64,000 nucleotides of DNA from Sphingobium sp. D43FB (lineage in GTDB: Bacteria > Pseudomonadota > Alphaproteobacteria > Sphingomonadales > Sphingomonadaceae), in the NCBI RefSeq assembly GCF_002312805.1, contig NZ_NMUA01000025.1:1-64000 (forward strand), in the 5' to 3' direction. Under the pieces are notes generated by a model that was given only the letters and a program-made list of their open reading frames with translations, made no database searches and was not told the origin of the DNA. Position 1 is the first letter of the stretch. Each line of letters starts with the position of its first letter. The translations under genes and the position numbers were made by a program. This document shows, piece by piece, positions 20,028 to 29,723 of this stretch.

Positions 20028-20841
20028 TGCCGAACGTTCCTGCCCGAACGATGGGGCGCTCCAACGGGGACAGGTTCATCCTGTGCATCGTGCGCGCCCA
20101 TTGCGGAAGCAGGTCCACTGCCGCCTGCACCGCCAGCCGTCTTGGCACTTCTGCCGCCAGACTGGTCGCGCTACTGCTCATGATCAGGCGTGCTACCGTC
20201 CGGGTGCGATCATCCACGCGCAATTGCGGACGCATCTCTTCGATCAGTGCCCCCGCCTCGGGTCGCGATGTCGGCACCGGGGCAGCGCCCATCGCACGGC
20301 CGATCAGCGCCATTTCCGCGAAATACTGATCCTGGTCGGCAGTAGACATGGTCGGTTCGCCATAGCGGATCCAGGCATCGAGGAAACTGGTCGCTTCGGT
20401 GACATGGACCCAAGCGAGAAGGCGCGGATCATTGGCATGATAGGCCGTGCCGTCGGGCAAGGTTCCGCTGATCTGGTCATGCACTCGACGAACACGCGCC
20501 ATGCTCGCCTGCGCCAATTCCCGATCAGCGTAGGTCGTGACCGCGATAAAACGGGCGGTCCGGCGCAGGCGGCCGTGCATGTCCGCCCGAAAATTGGAAT
20601 GATCCCAGACGCCAGCGAGGACGGAAGGGTGCAGCATCTGCATCAGCAGACTGCTGATCCCGCCAACCATCATGGACGCCACGTCGCCATGCACCCGCCA
20701 TGCCACCGACCCGATGTCAAAAAGCGCGTCGGCACTTCTTGATACCGGGGTTTCACCCTTGCCACTGTCGTTGAACATACTAACCACCTGATGGCGGATT
20801 GACTGTTTCATGCCATTAGACAGAGTGCGACGCGTCAGCAT
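19996..20841 (-). CDS. Oxygenase MpaB-like (DUF2236) protein
   Basis: This 281-aa protein belongs to the DUF2236/MpaB/latex-clearing-protein group of heme or metal oxygenases. Visible features are the LMQMLHPSVLAGVWDHSNF segment, the RVRRVHDQISG helix and DPRLLAWVHVTEATSF, which carry the conserved His residues. A second Met at 20811 is an alternative start. The natural substrate is unknown. Confidence 0.8.
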   Translation of the reverse strand: MLTRRTLSNGMKQSIRHQVVSMFNDSGKGETPVSRSADALFDIGSVAWRVHGDVASMMVGGISSLLMQMLHPSVLAGVWDHSNFRADMHGRLRRTARFIAVTTYADRELAQASMARVRRVHDQISGTLPDGTAYHANDPRLLAWVHVTEATSFLDAWIRYGEPTMSTADQDQYFAEMALIGRAMGAAPVPTSRPEAGALIEEMRPQLRVDDRTRTVARLIMSSSATSLAAEVPRRLAVQAAVDLLPQWARTMHRMNLSPLERPIVRAGTFGIAQTLRWAFR

Positions 20842-20886
20842 GTTGGGATCAACGATTGGCCCGGACGATCGGTCAGCATGGACTTT

Positions 20887-21675
20887 TCATTCTTCGTCAG
20901 CCGACCCTGGCTTCGCCATTTTGCGATGCTGTTCCGCCAAGATCGCTGCAGGCGTCACATGCGCTACAGCAGCCTGCACCTTGTTCTTCCAACCGGACAC
21001 GATATGCGCCTCGCCCTTCATCAGCGCATTCCAGCCATCGCGCGCGACGTCGGCGGGATCGCTCTTGCTGTTAGATGATCCGACACTGGTATCGAGCATG
21101 TCCGCACGGTCGAAAAATTCCGTCTCGACCGGTCCTGGCATCAGGGTCGTTACGGTGACTCCCTTGCTGTCCTTTATCTCGTTACGAATCGCATCGGCAA
21201 AGCTGTCCACGAAAGCCTTGCTGCCATTATAGACCGCTTGAAAGCTGCCTGGAATGAAGCCCGCTATCGATCCGGTAATCAGCACCTTGCCGTCGTCACG
21301 CGCGACCATGGCTTTCAAGACTTTTTGAAGCAGGTACAGCGTGCCCGTGATGTTGGTATCCACCACCCGCCGCCAGTCGCTTACATCCTGATCAAGAAAA
21401 CCGTGACCAAGACCGCGCCCGGCGTTGGCACATAGCAGATCGACCTGTCGGCCATTGGCCGCGGCGAGGAGCGTGTCCACGCCTTGCAGTGTGGAAAGAT
21501 CGGCCTCCACCGAAATAACGTCTACGCCATGCCGCTTGAAATCCTGCGCAGCGGCGTCGATCAACGGTTCATCGGCCACGACCAGCAAGTCATACCCGTT
21601 TTCCGCAGCGATGGAGGCTAGTTCGAAGCCGATGCCGGTGGAGGCACCGGTGATGATCGCGAATCTATTGACCAT
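20887..21675 (-). CDS. Short-chain dehydrogenase/reductase (SDR)
   Basis: A classical SDR of 262 aa with the N-terminal cofactor motif GASTGIGFELA, the NAG motif (LCANAGRGLG), the catalytic Ser in ITGSIAGF and Tyr/Lys in YNGSKAFVDS. The Asp/Glu-poor residue after beta 2 leaves NAD or NADP preference open. The start at 21675 has AGGAAAG upstream. Substrate unknown. Confidence 0.9.
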   Translation of the reverse strand: MVNRFAIITGASTGIGFELASIAAENGYDLLVVADEPLIDAAAQDFKRHGVDVISVEADLSTLQGVDTLLAAANGRQVDLLCANAGRGLGHGFLDQDVSDWRRVVDTNITGTLYLLQKVLKAMVARDDGKVLITGSIAGFIPGSFQAVYNGSKAFVDSFADAIRNEIKDSKGVTVTTLMPGPVETEFFDRADMLDTSVGSSNSKSDPADVARDGWNALMKGEAHIVSGWKNKVQAAVAHVTPAAILAEQHRKMAKPGSADEE

Positions 21676-21947
21676 GTCTATCTTTCCTATTGCACGGTGC
21701 GGGCACGACCGGGCTTCCGCACGCTCTTGGTTATTTCATTCGACCGCTCGGAGGCTGCACCGCGTTATGAGCGGACAACGCCTGAACGTCGGATGGGTCC
21801 AATTGTCGGTCGGAAATCTAATTGATCGACATTAGGTCAGTTAGTTCGGTCGTGATGAAATGGCAGGCTCGGCTGGATACTCAGCAAGCGTTGGTCACAA
21901 CATGACTGCCGTCATGAACGATCGCAAATGGTTCGAACGTAACACCT

Positions 21948-22175
21948 TCAATCTTTCCCAAGCTTCGCTTTCATCTCATCGATCTGCCGCGATGCGTCGG
22001 CTTTCGTCAGGTCACCGTTAGGTAGTTCTACACCCGCCTCTTCGCATAAGGTCGATAGATAGGAAGCCTGCGCGCCAGTCATAGGTTCGTCACCCGATAC
22101 CCAATCGGCAGGATCCTTTTCGGCGTTCGAAGCCGGGTGCTCGTCGAGTTTGGGATTGTGGAAATGGTCGGTCAT
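21948..22175 (-). CDS. DUF3072 small stress-associated protein
   Basis: The protein (75 aa from the preferred start MTDHFHNPK at 22175) has the DUF3072 core PMTGAQASYLSTLCEEAGV followed by an acidic/basic helical tail. It is small and soluble. An upstream Met at 22205 would be almost leaderless relative to the promoter motif at 22210-22234, so I favour 22175, which has GAGG nearby. DUF3072 proteins are often found in general-stress regulons; the molecular role is unknown. Confidence 0.82.
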   Translation of the reverse strand: MTDHFHNPKLDEHPASNAEKDPADWVSGDEPMTGAQASYLSTLCEEAGVELPNGDLTKADASRQIDEMKAKLGKD

Positions 22176-22209
22176 GACTGCCTCGCTGTTCTTGATATGT
22201 TCCATTTAT

Positions 22210-22234
22210 AACTTCCCGCACCGCATGTGGTTCC
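22210..22234 (-). promoter_or_regulatory. EcfG-like general-stress promoter
   Basis: On the minus strand GGAAC, 17 bases, then GTTA resembles the alphaproteobacterial EcfG consensus GGAAC-N16/17-(C)GTT. It directly precedes the DUF3072 gene. The C before GTT is replaced by A. Confidence 0.5.
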
Positions 22235-22336
22235 TGCGAGAAAGGTGCGAGAAGAAATGCAACCGATCGCGCGATCAGCGCTTCATACAGCACCGGGCAT
22301 CACCTCCGGCCCCTGCTTTGCGGAAGGATCGACATT

Positions 22337-22551
22337 ATGCTTGGAAACCAAAATGGTCGCGACCTTGGCAAGGGCCAATCGGACGACCTGCCTGTCGTGG
22401 GCTTGGCGGCGACGTCCAATCCAATGCCGATGATCCCGATCCTCGCAAACGCGGCGGCAATTCGCTGAAAGATGTTGGAGATCATTCCTCCGTCAGCACG
22501 GTAAAACCTGAAGATTATCTAGACGCCGATCACGCCGATTCCAGGCACTGA
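22337..22551 (+). pseudogene. Possible frameshifted small gene
   Basis: An ATG at 22337 with AAGGA upstream opens a 43-codon frame (MLGNQNGRDLGKGQSDD...) that drifts into hydrophobic residues after about codon 17 and stops at 22468. The neighbouring frame becomes hydrophilic from the same point (NADDPDPRKRGGNSLKDVGD) and ends at 22551. The compositional match suggests one gene split by a one-base change near 22390-22405. No family was recognised. Confidence 0.35.
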
Positions 22552-22564
22552 TGAAAGGATCACC

Positions 22565-22855
22565 ATGAGCATGACATTGACAGGTACATTCGATAGCCGA
22601 GACCAGGCAGATATGGCCGTGGAACGGCTGGTTCAGGAAATCGGTATCGAACGAACCGATATTTTCGTGGCGGCTTCTGGACCGGAAAACAGTGCTGGTA
22701 ACCTGATCGGAGGCGCTGATAGCGAGACGCTAGATCAGGCAGAGCGGGACGATGTCCCGCTTGCTGGCGGGATCACAGTCTCTATCGATTTGCAGGATGA
22801 AGCAAAGGTCGAGGTCGTGACCGCCGCTCTGGAAGAATTCGGGGCTGAAATATGA
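22565..22855 (+). CDS. Conserved small protein, ferredoxin-like alpha/beta fold likely
   Basis: 96 aa, acidic, with an N-terminal strand-helix (LTGTFDSRDQADMAVERLVQ) and a C-terminal strand-helix (ITVSIDLQDEAKVEVVTAAL). This spacing suggests a duplicated beta-alpha unit like that of general-stress 'heat-induced' proteins. I do not recognise a named family. It precedes the lipid kinase by 46 bp and may share its transcript. Confidence 0.7.
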   Translation: MSMTLTGTFDSRDQADMAVERLVQEIGIERTDIFVAASGPENSAGNLIGGADSETLDQAERDDVPLAGGITVSIDLQDEAKVEVVTAALEEFGAEI

Positions 22856-22901
22856 GGCACGCGGTAATGGCCAGATTTGAGCTGAGCGGTGGATATTGCA
22901 G

Positions 22902-23792
22902 GTGAAGGCGCTGCTCGTCCATAGCCCCAATGCGGGAACCAAGCCTACGCCGCTCACTTCGTTGATGAGCCAACTTGAAGAGGCAGGTTTTGCCATCCGC
23001 TATTGCGAACATGGCAGGGATGATATTCGATCCGGGATGATCGGCATGGAGATGGCAATCGCCGCTGGCGGCGACGGGACGGTTGCCTCTGTCGCCATCG
23101 AAATGCCCGACAGGTCTTTGCCCATAGCCATCCTCCCGATGGGCGGGTCGAATAATATCGCCAGGGCGCTCGGCATTCGCCAATCGGCCGATGCCGTCAT
23201 CGGCGGCCTTGGCGACATCCGCGAAAAGACGCTGACCGTGGGCAGGGTCACCGGCCCGTTCGGCAAGCGAGGCTTTCTTGAAGCCGTGGGCCTTGGCGCA
23301 CTTAATCAATCCATCGAACTGGTCGACGAGGCACCCGACACCCCTGAGGAAAAGCGCGAAAATGGCCGGGCGGCTTTTCGAGAGGCGCTTGGCACGGCAA
23401 CGCCCGTCAACTGCGCCGTAGATATCGACGGCCGGCGTTTTGACGGGCCATGGCTGCTTGTAGAGGTTCTCAACATCGGTGCCATCGGCCCCCGGCTACC
23501 GTTCGCGCCAAGGGCAGATACACAGGATAGTGTTCTCGATATCCTTCTCGTCGGGGAATCCGATCGCGACGCCATGATGCAGTGGGCCGAACATTTCTCG
23601 GGTCCGCCACCGGCGCGTTTGGAAACCGGCTGCGTCGTCACGCTTCAGTCCAGCGGCCTGTGTCCCCGGATCGACGATCGCCCGGTCGAGATGCCAAACG
23701 ATGCATGGACGGTCGAGATACGGTTGGACGACGAGCCGGTGACGATATTGGTGCCGGTTGGCGCAGGAGGAGAAGACGATGGCGGCTGCTGA
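22902..23792 (+). CDS. Diacylglycerol kinase-family lipid kinase
   Basis: About 296 aa. The nucleotide loop AIAAGGDGTVASVA (GGDGT) and the following LPMGGSNNIARALGI mark the DAGK/YegS/BmrU catalytic fold; VLDILLVGES lies in the C-terminal beta domain. I choose the GTG at 22902 (MKALLVHSPNAG), since GGTGG lies about 9 bases upstream; a TTG at 22896 is also possible. Substrate may be diacylglycerol or another lipid alcohol. The gene overlaps the next one by 14 bases. Confidence 0.85.
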   Translation: MKALLVHSPNAGTKPTPLTSLMSQLEEAGFAIRYCEHGRDDIRSGMIGMEMAIAAGGDGTVASVAIEMPDRSLPIAILPMGGSNNIARALGIRQSADAVIGGLGDIREKTLTVGRVTGPFGKRGFLEAVGLGALNQSIELVDEAPDTPEEKRENGRAAFREALGTATPVNCAVDIDGRRFDGPWLLVEVLNIGAIGPRLPFAPRADTQDSVLDILLVGESDRDAMMQWAEHFSGPPPARLETGCVVTLQSSGLCPRIDDRPVEMPNDAWTVEIRLDDEPVTILVPVGAGGEDDGGC

Positions 23793-24627
23793 ACAAGTGC
23801 CGACGCCCGATCTTCTTGCCAGGATGGAAGCCGTTGCAGTGGAACTCGCCGCGATTGGCGGCCGCGAAATCCTGGCCACGCTCGGCAGCCGTCTGGCCGT
23901 GCAATACAAAGGCGATGATGATGCCATAGCCTTGTTGCGCGATCCGGTGAGCGAAGTCGACAGCCGCGTGGAAGCGATGATCCGCCGCCATCTTGCAGAC
24001 CATTTTCCCGACCATGGCATTATCGGCGAAGAAATGGCCGTCCAGCCGGGACTGGACAGCGATTTTGTCTGGGCGGTCGATCCGATCGACGGGACAAGCA
24101 ACTTCATCAACGGCTTCCCGCTGTTCGCGTCATCGGTCGGCGTCTTGTATCGCGGCGTTCCGGTCGCCGGCGCATTATGGTGCAGCACAAGTCATTTGCT
24201 GACGCCAGGCATCTACCATTGCGGCGGCGGCGCTGGTTTGCGGTTTGAAGGCGAACAGGTCTCATGCATGCCCAACCCCGCGGTTCGCAAACGACTTGCG
24301 GGCGATCCTCATGGCCAGTCGGGCGCCGGGCCATGGGACGGGCGCAAGACAGGATCGGCCGCGATCGAATGTGCTTTCGTGGCGGCAGGCCTTCTACAAG
24401 TCGCCCGGTTCGCGACGCCCAACATCTGGGATGTCGCGGGGGGGATAGCCCTTGCGCGCGCATCGGGCTCTTCGGTGTTTCAGAAAGACGATAGAGAATG
24501 GTCATCATTCGTCAGCTTTGGCGAGCAATTGGCGCAGATGGCGCAATGGCGGCATCCATTGATTCTTGGGACGCCGGAGGATGCTGCACACATGATCGAC
24601 ATCCAGCACGCTGACGATCGAGATTGA
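23779..24627 (+). CDS. Inositol monophosphatase-family phosphatase
   Basis: Starting at 23779 behind a strong AGGAGGAG site gives 282 aa. Metal-binding motifs of the IMPase/CysQ/FBPase superfamily are visible: IIGEEMA, VDPIDGTSNFING and the C-terminal NIWDVAGGIAL. This is a lithium-sensitive-type Mg phosphatase fold. Substrate could be inositol phosphate, a bisphosphonucleotide or a sugar phosphate. It is coupled to the lipid kinase, suggesting a shared lipid or inositol role. Confidence 0.9.
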   Translation: MAAAEQVPTPDLLARMEAVAVELAAIGGREILATLGSRLAVQYKGDDDAIALLRDPVSEVDSRVEAMIRRHLADHFPDHGIIGEEMAVQPGLDSDFVWAVDPIDGTSNFINGFPLFASSVGVLYRGVPVAGALWCSTSHLLTPGIYHCGGGAGLRFEGEQVSCMPNPAVRKRLAGDPHGQSGAGPWDGRKTGSAAIECAFVAAGLLQVARFATPNIWDVAGGIALARASGSSVFQKDDREWSSFVSFGEQLAQMAQWRHPLILGTPEDAAHMIDIQHADDRD

Positions 24628-24649
24628 AGATGCTGGATATGGCAAATCT

Positions 24650-24838
24650 TCAGTGGGGGTAGATCATCTTGGGGGTCATGCCGCCGTCAACGGTAATCTG
24701 CTATGCAGTTATTGAGCCCGCGCCCTTTGAAGCCAGAGACAGAACGGTAGCCGCGATGTCGGACGGTTCGCCCATCCTGCTGGCCGGATACTGGTCGCGG
24801 TCCGTTGGGCGATGCTCCAGCGCTTCATGCACGAGTGC
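24650..24838 (-). pseudogene. SDR C-terminal relic
   Basis: On the minus strand the frame reads ALVHEALEHRPTDRDQYPAS, then RMGEPSDIAATVLSLAS, then (after an in-frame TAG) QITVDGGMTPKMIYPH and a stop at 24650. The ending VDGGM is the usual SDR C-terminus. No catalytic region remains upstream. I see no gene between here and 25268. Confidence 0.7.
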
Positions 24839-25093
24839 TTTCGCCCAGAGGTACGTCTCGCAAAAATGGATTCGGTTGGGCCCGCAATCTCATTGTTGGG
24901 TCAAACGAAATGGATCCGCTGTTGTCGCCTAAGCGGATTTCCGAACTTCTTGCGGTACAACACAGACAAGCCGGTCGACATGGTCAAGATGGCCTGCTGC
25001 CTTAAAGGCGGCTTTCATGACGCCCAAAAGGCAGCTTCAACACATGCGCACGTTTGGACTGCAACACGTGAACGGTGAGAAGAGATCGACTGC

Positions 25094-25163
25094 TCCCGAA
25101 ATAGCTGACGGTCTTCACTTGGGGAGCGATATTCTTGGGCTGAGTGACTGGCAAGGGTCGTCT
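25094..25163 (+). repeat. Diverged dispersed repeat, copy B
   Basis: This is the partner of the minus-strand copy at 12174-12246, sharing AATAGCTG, TGGGGAGCGA and GGGCTGAGTG. The possible peptide reads HLGSDILGLSDW. It sits between the SDR relic and rutA, in sequence otherwise without genes. Confidence 0.5.
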
Positions 25164-25268
25164 TCGGTAGCGGCGGCGACGCGCCATTTTTTTCGGCACA
25201 ACCGGATCTGTTCCCTAATGCGGCGGTATAGAAGCATCTGGAACGCCAAGTTCCATTTACAAACCCGT

Positions 25269-26342
25269 TCAAAGTCGCGCTATACTGGCCCGGCTCTTCA
25301 TCAGCGGCTGTATGCGCGTTCCGAACGCTTCGACGCCTTCTATGAAATCGTCGAAGGTCAGCAGCACGCCGCCGGTGTTCGGCACTTGGGCCATGTCGTC
25401 CAGCATGCGTGCTACACTTTCGTAGCTTCCGATCAATGTGCCCATGTTGATGTTCACGGCACCTTCCGGCGCGGCCAGTTGGCGGACGTTGGTGTCGGTG
25501 TTGACCGTGTCCCTGGCACCCTGATCGGCCAGCCACGCTATAGCATCAAGATCGACGCCGTCATTATAGCACCGCCATTTAGCCATGGCTTCCTGGTCTG
25601 TCTCAGCGGCGATCACCATGACTAGGACGAAGACCGAGACGTCGCGCCCTGTCTGCGCGGTGAACTTCGCCAGCCGGTCGTTATTGGAAGCGAAAGCCGT
25701 CGGCGTGTTGACGCCCTTGCCAAGGCAGAAGGCGTAGTCGGCCCACTTGGCCGAAAACGCTAGTCCCGCATCGGACGAACCCGCGCAGATGATCTTCATG
25801 TCCGCTTGCGGTTGGGGCCGGACGAGGCAATCGTCCATCTGATAATATCGGCCCTTGAAGTCGGAGCGCCCGCTTTCCCACAACTCGCGCAATATGCGGG
25901 CATATTCGTCGAGTACGTCGTAGCGATTGCGAAAATGCTCGTCGCCTGGCCACAGGCCCATCTGGGTATATTCTGGAGGTTGCCAGCCGGTGATCAGGTT
26001 GAGCCCGAAACGACCATGGCTTATGCTGTCGATGGTATTGGCCATCCGCGCGGCGAAGGCGGGCGGGATGATAAGCGTCGGGCAGGTGGCAAAGATCTTG
26101 ATCTTCTCTGTCACCGCAGCGAGTCCCGCCATCAGCGTGAAGCTTTCCAAGCCATATTCCCAGAATTGCTTCTTGCCACCAAAACCGCGCAGTTTGATCA
26201 TCGATAGCAGGAAATCGAGCCCGTATTGCTCGGCGCGCAGGGCGATCTCCTTGTTGAGATCGAAGCTCGGCAGATATTGCGGCGCGCTTTCGCTGATGAG
26301 CCAGCCATTATTGTTGATGGGGATGAAAACGCCGACCTGCAT
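25269..26342 (-). CDS. rutA: Pyrimidine monooxygenase RutA
   Basis: RutA is the flavin-dependent luciferase-like enzyme that opens the uracil ring to ureidoacrylate peracid. The start at 26342 ([14 protein letters not shown]) follows a CAGGAG site and gives 357 aa, normal for the family. Characteristic stretches are [29 protein letters not shown] and [14 protein letters not shown]. It needs FMNH2 from a reductase (RutF), which is not in the window. It is the last gene of the rut cluster rather than the first as in E. coli. Confidence 0.93.
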   Translation of the reverse strand: MQVGVFIPINNNGWLISESAPQYLPSFDLNKEIALRAEQYGLDFLLSMIKLRGFGGKKQFWEYGLESFTLMAGLAAVTEKIKIFATCPTLIIPPAFAARMANTIDSISHGRFGLNLITGWQPPEYTQMGLWPGDEHFRNRYDVLDEYARILRELWESGRSDFKGRYYQMDDCLVRPQPQADMKIICAGSSDAGLAFSAKWADYAFCLGKGVNTPTAFASNNDRLAKFTAQTGRDVSVFVLVMVIAAETDQEAMAKWRCYNDGVDLDAIAWLADQGARDTVNTDTNVRQLAAPEGAVNINMGTLIGSYESVARMLDDMAQVPNTGGVLLTFDDFIEGVEAFGTRIQPLMKSRASIARL

Positions 26343-26347
26343 GGACT

Positions 26348-27130
26348 TCAACTCCTGAGGAATTCGAGAACGACGCGGTTGAAATTGTCGGGATCGGTCA
26401 CGTTGCACGCATGACCGCCCCAATCGAATGTGGCGGTCCGGGCGTGCGCGACCGGCTGAGCGAGATCGAGCGCGGTAGCCAATGGCACGAGGAAATCATC
26501 ACGGGCGGCGATTACGAACAGCTTTTCAAGCGTCGCCAGTCCCGCCGGGTCGGGCGCATAAGCCTGCACCGCGGCGATGCGCTTGGCCGTCGTCTCGACG
26601 CCCGGGAAGGCCGCGAGATGGTGTTCGATGTCAGCCGTCAGATCTTTGTCGTGGGCAGCGATCCAGTCGGGCGGATAGAGGAAAAGCGGCTGCGCTTCGA
26701 GAAAGGCCCGCTCGCCAGCGCCATGCAGCAATGCGAGGCGGGCGGCGAAACAGCGCCGAGTATGGGGCGAGAGGGAGCGCCAGCCGTTGATGACGACCAG
26801 CCGGTCGATCCGTCCTGTGCTGATGGTGGTTTCGACGCCAATCGCCCCACCCAGCGCATGGCCAATGCAATGGGCACGTACGATGCCGAGGGCATCCATC
26901 AGCGCGATCATGTCGCTTGCCATGTCCTCGATCGATAGGGATTCGGCGAGCACGCGGTCACTGCGACCAGTGCCGCGATGGTCATAAGCGATAACGCGGA
27001 AATGCGCAGCCAGCGCTGGCAGGTTCGGCACCCAGTAGGTTGCCGAACCGCCAAGGCCGCTCGACAATATCAGCGGCGGCGCATCCGCGCTCCCATGGAT
27101 TTCGTAATAAAGCCCTGCCGCCTTAGCCAA
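26348..27130 (-). CDS. rutD: Alpha/beta hydrolase RutD
   Basis: RutD speeds hydrolysis of aminoacrylate to malonic semialdehyde and ammonia. This 260-aa alpha/beta hydrolase has the oxyanion region [24 protein letters not shown], and the nucleophile elbow GHALGG, in which the usual Ser is Ala as in other RutD proteins. A C-terminal His lies in [10 protein letters not shown]. It sits between rutC and rutA in one transcript; the start overlaps the rutC stop by eight bases. Confidence 0.9.
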   Translation of the reverse strand: MAKAAGLYYEIHGSADAPPLILSSGLGGSATYWVPNLPALAAHFRVIAYDHRGTGRSDRVLAESLSIEDMASDMIALMDALGIVRAHCIGHALGGAIGVETTISTGRIDRLVVINGWRSLSPHTRRCFAARLALLHGAGERAFLEAQPLFLYPPDWIAAHDKDLTADIEHHLAAFPGVETTAKRIAAVQAYAPDPAGLATLEKLFVIAARDDFLVPLATALDLAQPVAHARTATFDWGGHACNVTDPDNFNRVVLEFLRS

Positions 27131-27506
27131 GATGGGCGACCGAGGCGATCTCGACCAGGCATTCCGGCTTCACCAGTTCGCACTTGATGCAGTAGCGCGC
27201 AGGTTTGTCGCCCGGAAAATATTCGGCATAGACCGCATTGAAGGCGGCATAGTCATCAAGGTCGGTAAGGAAGATGTGGTTCATGGCGATGTCCGCCATC
27301 GTGCCGCCCGCAGCCTCGATCGTGATTTTGATGACGTCGAGCACATGACGCGTCTGCGCGGCGGCATCGCCGATATGCAGCACCGCGCCACCCTCTCCAA
27401 GCGCCAGTACGCCCGAGATGTAGACTGTGTTGCCGGCCCTCGCTCCGGCCGAATAAGGAGCTATCGGTGTCGGGAACTGGGGCGGATTGATCGGTTCGAA
27501 AGGCAT
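27123..27506 (-). CDS. rutC: RidA-family protein RutC
   Basis: 127 aa of the YjgF/YER057c/UK114 (RidA) fold. RutC is proposed to deaminate or reduce the 3-aminoacrylate intermediate. Visible motifs are [19 protein letters not shown] near the N-terminus and [18 protein letters not shown] at the C-terminus with the conserved Glu. One base overlaps rutB. Confidence 0.9.
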   Translation of the reverse strand: MPFEPINPPQFPTPIAPYSAGARAGNTVYISGVLALGEGGAVLHIGDAAAQTRHVLDVIKITIEAAGGTMADIAMNHIFLTDLDDYAAFNAVYAEYFPGDKPARYCIKCELVKPECLVEIASVAHLG

Positions 27507-28264
27507 CAGGAGTCCTTCGGAGGCAGTTGGCCGACAGCGTTTGTGAAATCGACGACGCTACTCACCCAGCCAAAAAACTTCTCGACATTGTAGAGGCTGG
27601 CTTCTCGGATGAAGTCCGGCCCCAGATGATGCACGGCGTCCTCCAGCATCACACCGAAATATTCGAGGTGGAAACCATCGCGCAGGGTCGATTCGACACA
27701 GACATTGGTGGCGATTCCGGTGAAGATCAGCGTACGGATGCCGCGTGCCCGCAGCACGGAATCGAGCTGCGAGTTGAAAAAGGCGGAATAGCGCGGCTTG
27801 TGCACGCGAAGGTCGCTCTCCTGCACATGCAGGCCATCCACAAGCTCATAGTCCCATCCACCCCGCGCCAGGAACTTCCCCGCTAGCTCGGGTCGCGCCC
27901 GCATGGTCTTGAGCGCATTGGATTTGTGCCAGTTTGGCGAGAGAGGCGTACCTGCCTCGACATAGTCCGGATCCCAGCCATTCTGCAGGAACACCACCGG
28001 CATGCCGGCTGCGCGCGCGATATCGACGACTTCGGCAATCTTTGGAATCACCCCAGCCGCCGGGCCGATATCGAAGCCAGCCTCGTCCACATAGCCGCCC
28101 TCGCTGGCATAGGCGTTCTGCATATCCACGACGATGACCGCCGTCGTCGCGGCATCTAGACGGATCGCTTCGGGGCGCGCCGGGAGCACCGCAGAGGGGC
28201 CGGAACGGGAAGGGGCCGGATCGATGATGATTTCGTTCACCCCTGCAGGATTGAGCAAATGCAT
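27506..28264 (-). CDS. rutB: Ureidoacrylate amidohydrolase RutB
   Basis: A 252-aa isochorismatase-like cysteine hydrolase that releases carbamate from ureidoacrylate. The catalytic Asp is in [15 protein letters not shown], and the Cys in [15 protein letters not shown]. Length and motifs match RutB. It is the first gene of the cluster rutB-C-D-A. No RutR site was recognised in the 284 bp upstream. Confidence 0.93.
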   Translation of the reverse strand: MHLLNPAGVNEIIIDPAPSRSGPSAVLPARPEAIRLDAATTAVIVVDMQNAYASEGGYVDEAGFDIGPAAGVIPKIAEVVDIARAAGMPVVFLQNGWDPDYVEAGTPLSPNWHKSNALKTMRARPELAGKFLARGGWDYELVDGLHVQESDLRVHKPRYSAFFNSQLDSVLRARGIRTLIFTGIATNVCVESTLRDGFHLEYFGVMLEDAVHHLGPDFIREASLYNVEKFFGWVSSVVDFTNAVGQLPPKDS

Positions 28265-28548
28265 TCAGTGGTCAAGCAGCGTGCGCCCTCAACCTCGCTG
28301 GCTCACGCCTCTGGCTGAAATCATTTTGTCAACGCAGCCCCGTTTCGGCAGGAAACTTCATTCCGCAGCCAACTAGAAACTGCTGGAGTTCGCCGACACC
28401 TGACAGAAGCTGGACCTCCCGCAGTTAGGGGCGAAAAGCCTGCGTCTGAATGTCGCGGAAGGGTCGAAGACAGAGATTTTCGGTTAACACCCACGGCTCG
28501 TGTCAGTGATCATTCGGCTGCCAGAATATGGCCGCAACCCAGCGCTGC

Positions 28549-29442
28549 TTAGGCGATACCTCCACCGCCCGTCACGCCATAGACCTCGCCAGTTATATAG
28601 CTACCTTCCTGCGATGCAAGTAGCACATAGATCGGCGCAATCTCGACGGGCTGGCCGGGGCGGCCGAACTGGCTTTGCTCGCCAAATTTCGTGACCTTCT
28701 CCTCCGGCTGGCCGCCAGTGGATTGCAGGACCGTCCAGAAGGGGCCGGGTGCTACGACATTGGCGCGGATGCCTTTCTCGATCAGCTGCTTGGCCAGCGC
28801 CTTGGTATAGGCCACGATCCCCGCCTTGGTCGTCGCATAGTCGAGGAGGATGGCCGATGGATCATAGGCCTGGATCGATGCAGTCGTGATGACCGACGCA
28901 CCGGCGGGGAGATGCGGCTCCGCCGCCTGCGCGATCCAGTGGAGCGCATAGAGGTTTGTCTTCATCGTACGGTCGAAATCGGCGGAACTGAGCGCCTGCA
29001 CATCGTCCCGAAACTGCTGGCGGCCCGCGTTGATGACCAATATGTCCAGCCCGCCGAGACCGTCGACCGCATCATCGACCAACTGGCGGCACCAGGCTTC
29101 ATCTGTCACGTCGCCGGGCAGCGCGACGGCTTTGCGCCCCTCCGCTTCGATCAAGGCGATGACGGCCTGCGCATCGCTCTCTTCGCTGGGCAGATAGGCA
29201 ATGGCGACATCGGCACCTTCCCGTGCGTAAGCGATGGCCGCTGCCCGACCAATGCCGGAATCGCCACCCGTAACGAGTGCTTTGCGTCCTTTGAGCTTGC
29301 TCGACCCCACATAGCTTTGTTCACCATGGTCCGGTGTCGGGTCCATCTGCGTCGCTATGCCGGGGGCTGGCTGGGGCTGCTTGGGGAAAGGCGGCTTGGG
29401 ATATTGATTGCGTGGATCTTGGAGAGTGAGGCGATCGGCCAT
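28549..29442 (-). CDS. SDR of the general-stress-protein-39/YghA type
   Basis: 297 aa with the long N-terminal extension typical of the YghA/GSP39 group ([18 protein letters not shown]), then the cofactor loop [16 protein letters not shown] motif, catalytic YATTKAG and C-terminal [14 protein letters not shown]-dependent aldehyde or ketone reduction is expected. The gene belongs to stress regulons in many bacteria, and a GGAAC promoter motif lies upstream. Confidence 0.9.
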   Translation of the reverse strand: MADRLTLQDPRNQYPKPPFPKQPQPAPGIATQMDPTPDHGEQSYVGSSKLKGRKALVTGGDSGIGRAAAIAYAREGADVAIAYLPSEESDAQAVIALIEAEGRKAVALPGDVTDEAWCRQLVDDAVDGLGGLDILVINAGRQQFRDDVQALSSADFDRTMKTNLYALHWIAQAAEPHLPAGASVITTASIQAYDPSAILLDYATTKAGIVAYTKALAKQLIEKGIRANVVAPGPFWTVLQSTGGQPEEKVTKFGEQSQFGRPGQPVEIAPIYVLLASQEGSYITGEVYGVTGGGGIA

Positions 29443-29510
29443 GAGGGCTCCTTGCTGATGAATGGCGGGCGGCCATTTCCACGGTCGCTCCGGAGGCTGA
29501 ACGTCAAATT

Positions 29511-29535
29511 ACGAACCACCCCGTCCACGAGTTCC
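29511..29535 (-). promoter_or_regulatory. EcfG-like general-stress promoter
   Basis: Minus strand: GGAAC, 17 bases, CGTA. It lies 69 bp upstream of the GSP39-type SDR start. The -10 matches CGT but not the last T of CGTT. Confidence 0.5.
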
Positions 29536-29723
29536 TGCATTAGGCTTGGCAACGCCCCGGTTCACCGACGGTCGACGTCGTTGACCGCAGCAGACTAAAG
29601 ATCGGGCAGGATCTGATCGGCTCCACTCCAATGTGCCAGATCCTTGGAAGCCGCGCGTTTGACCATCTCGCAAGCATCCCCGATATGCCAATGGTCTGGG
29701 CCGTCCAGCGTGCGCAGTTCCTC

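Noticed and set aside
28265..28548. Search for a RutR operator upstream of rutB.
   Set aside because: The expected TTGACCA-type palindrome was not found; only a TTGTCAAC-like stretch is present.
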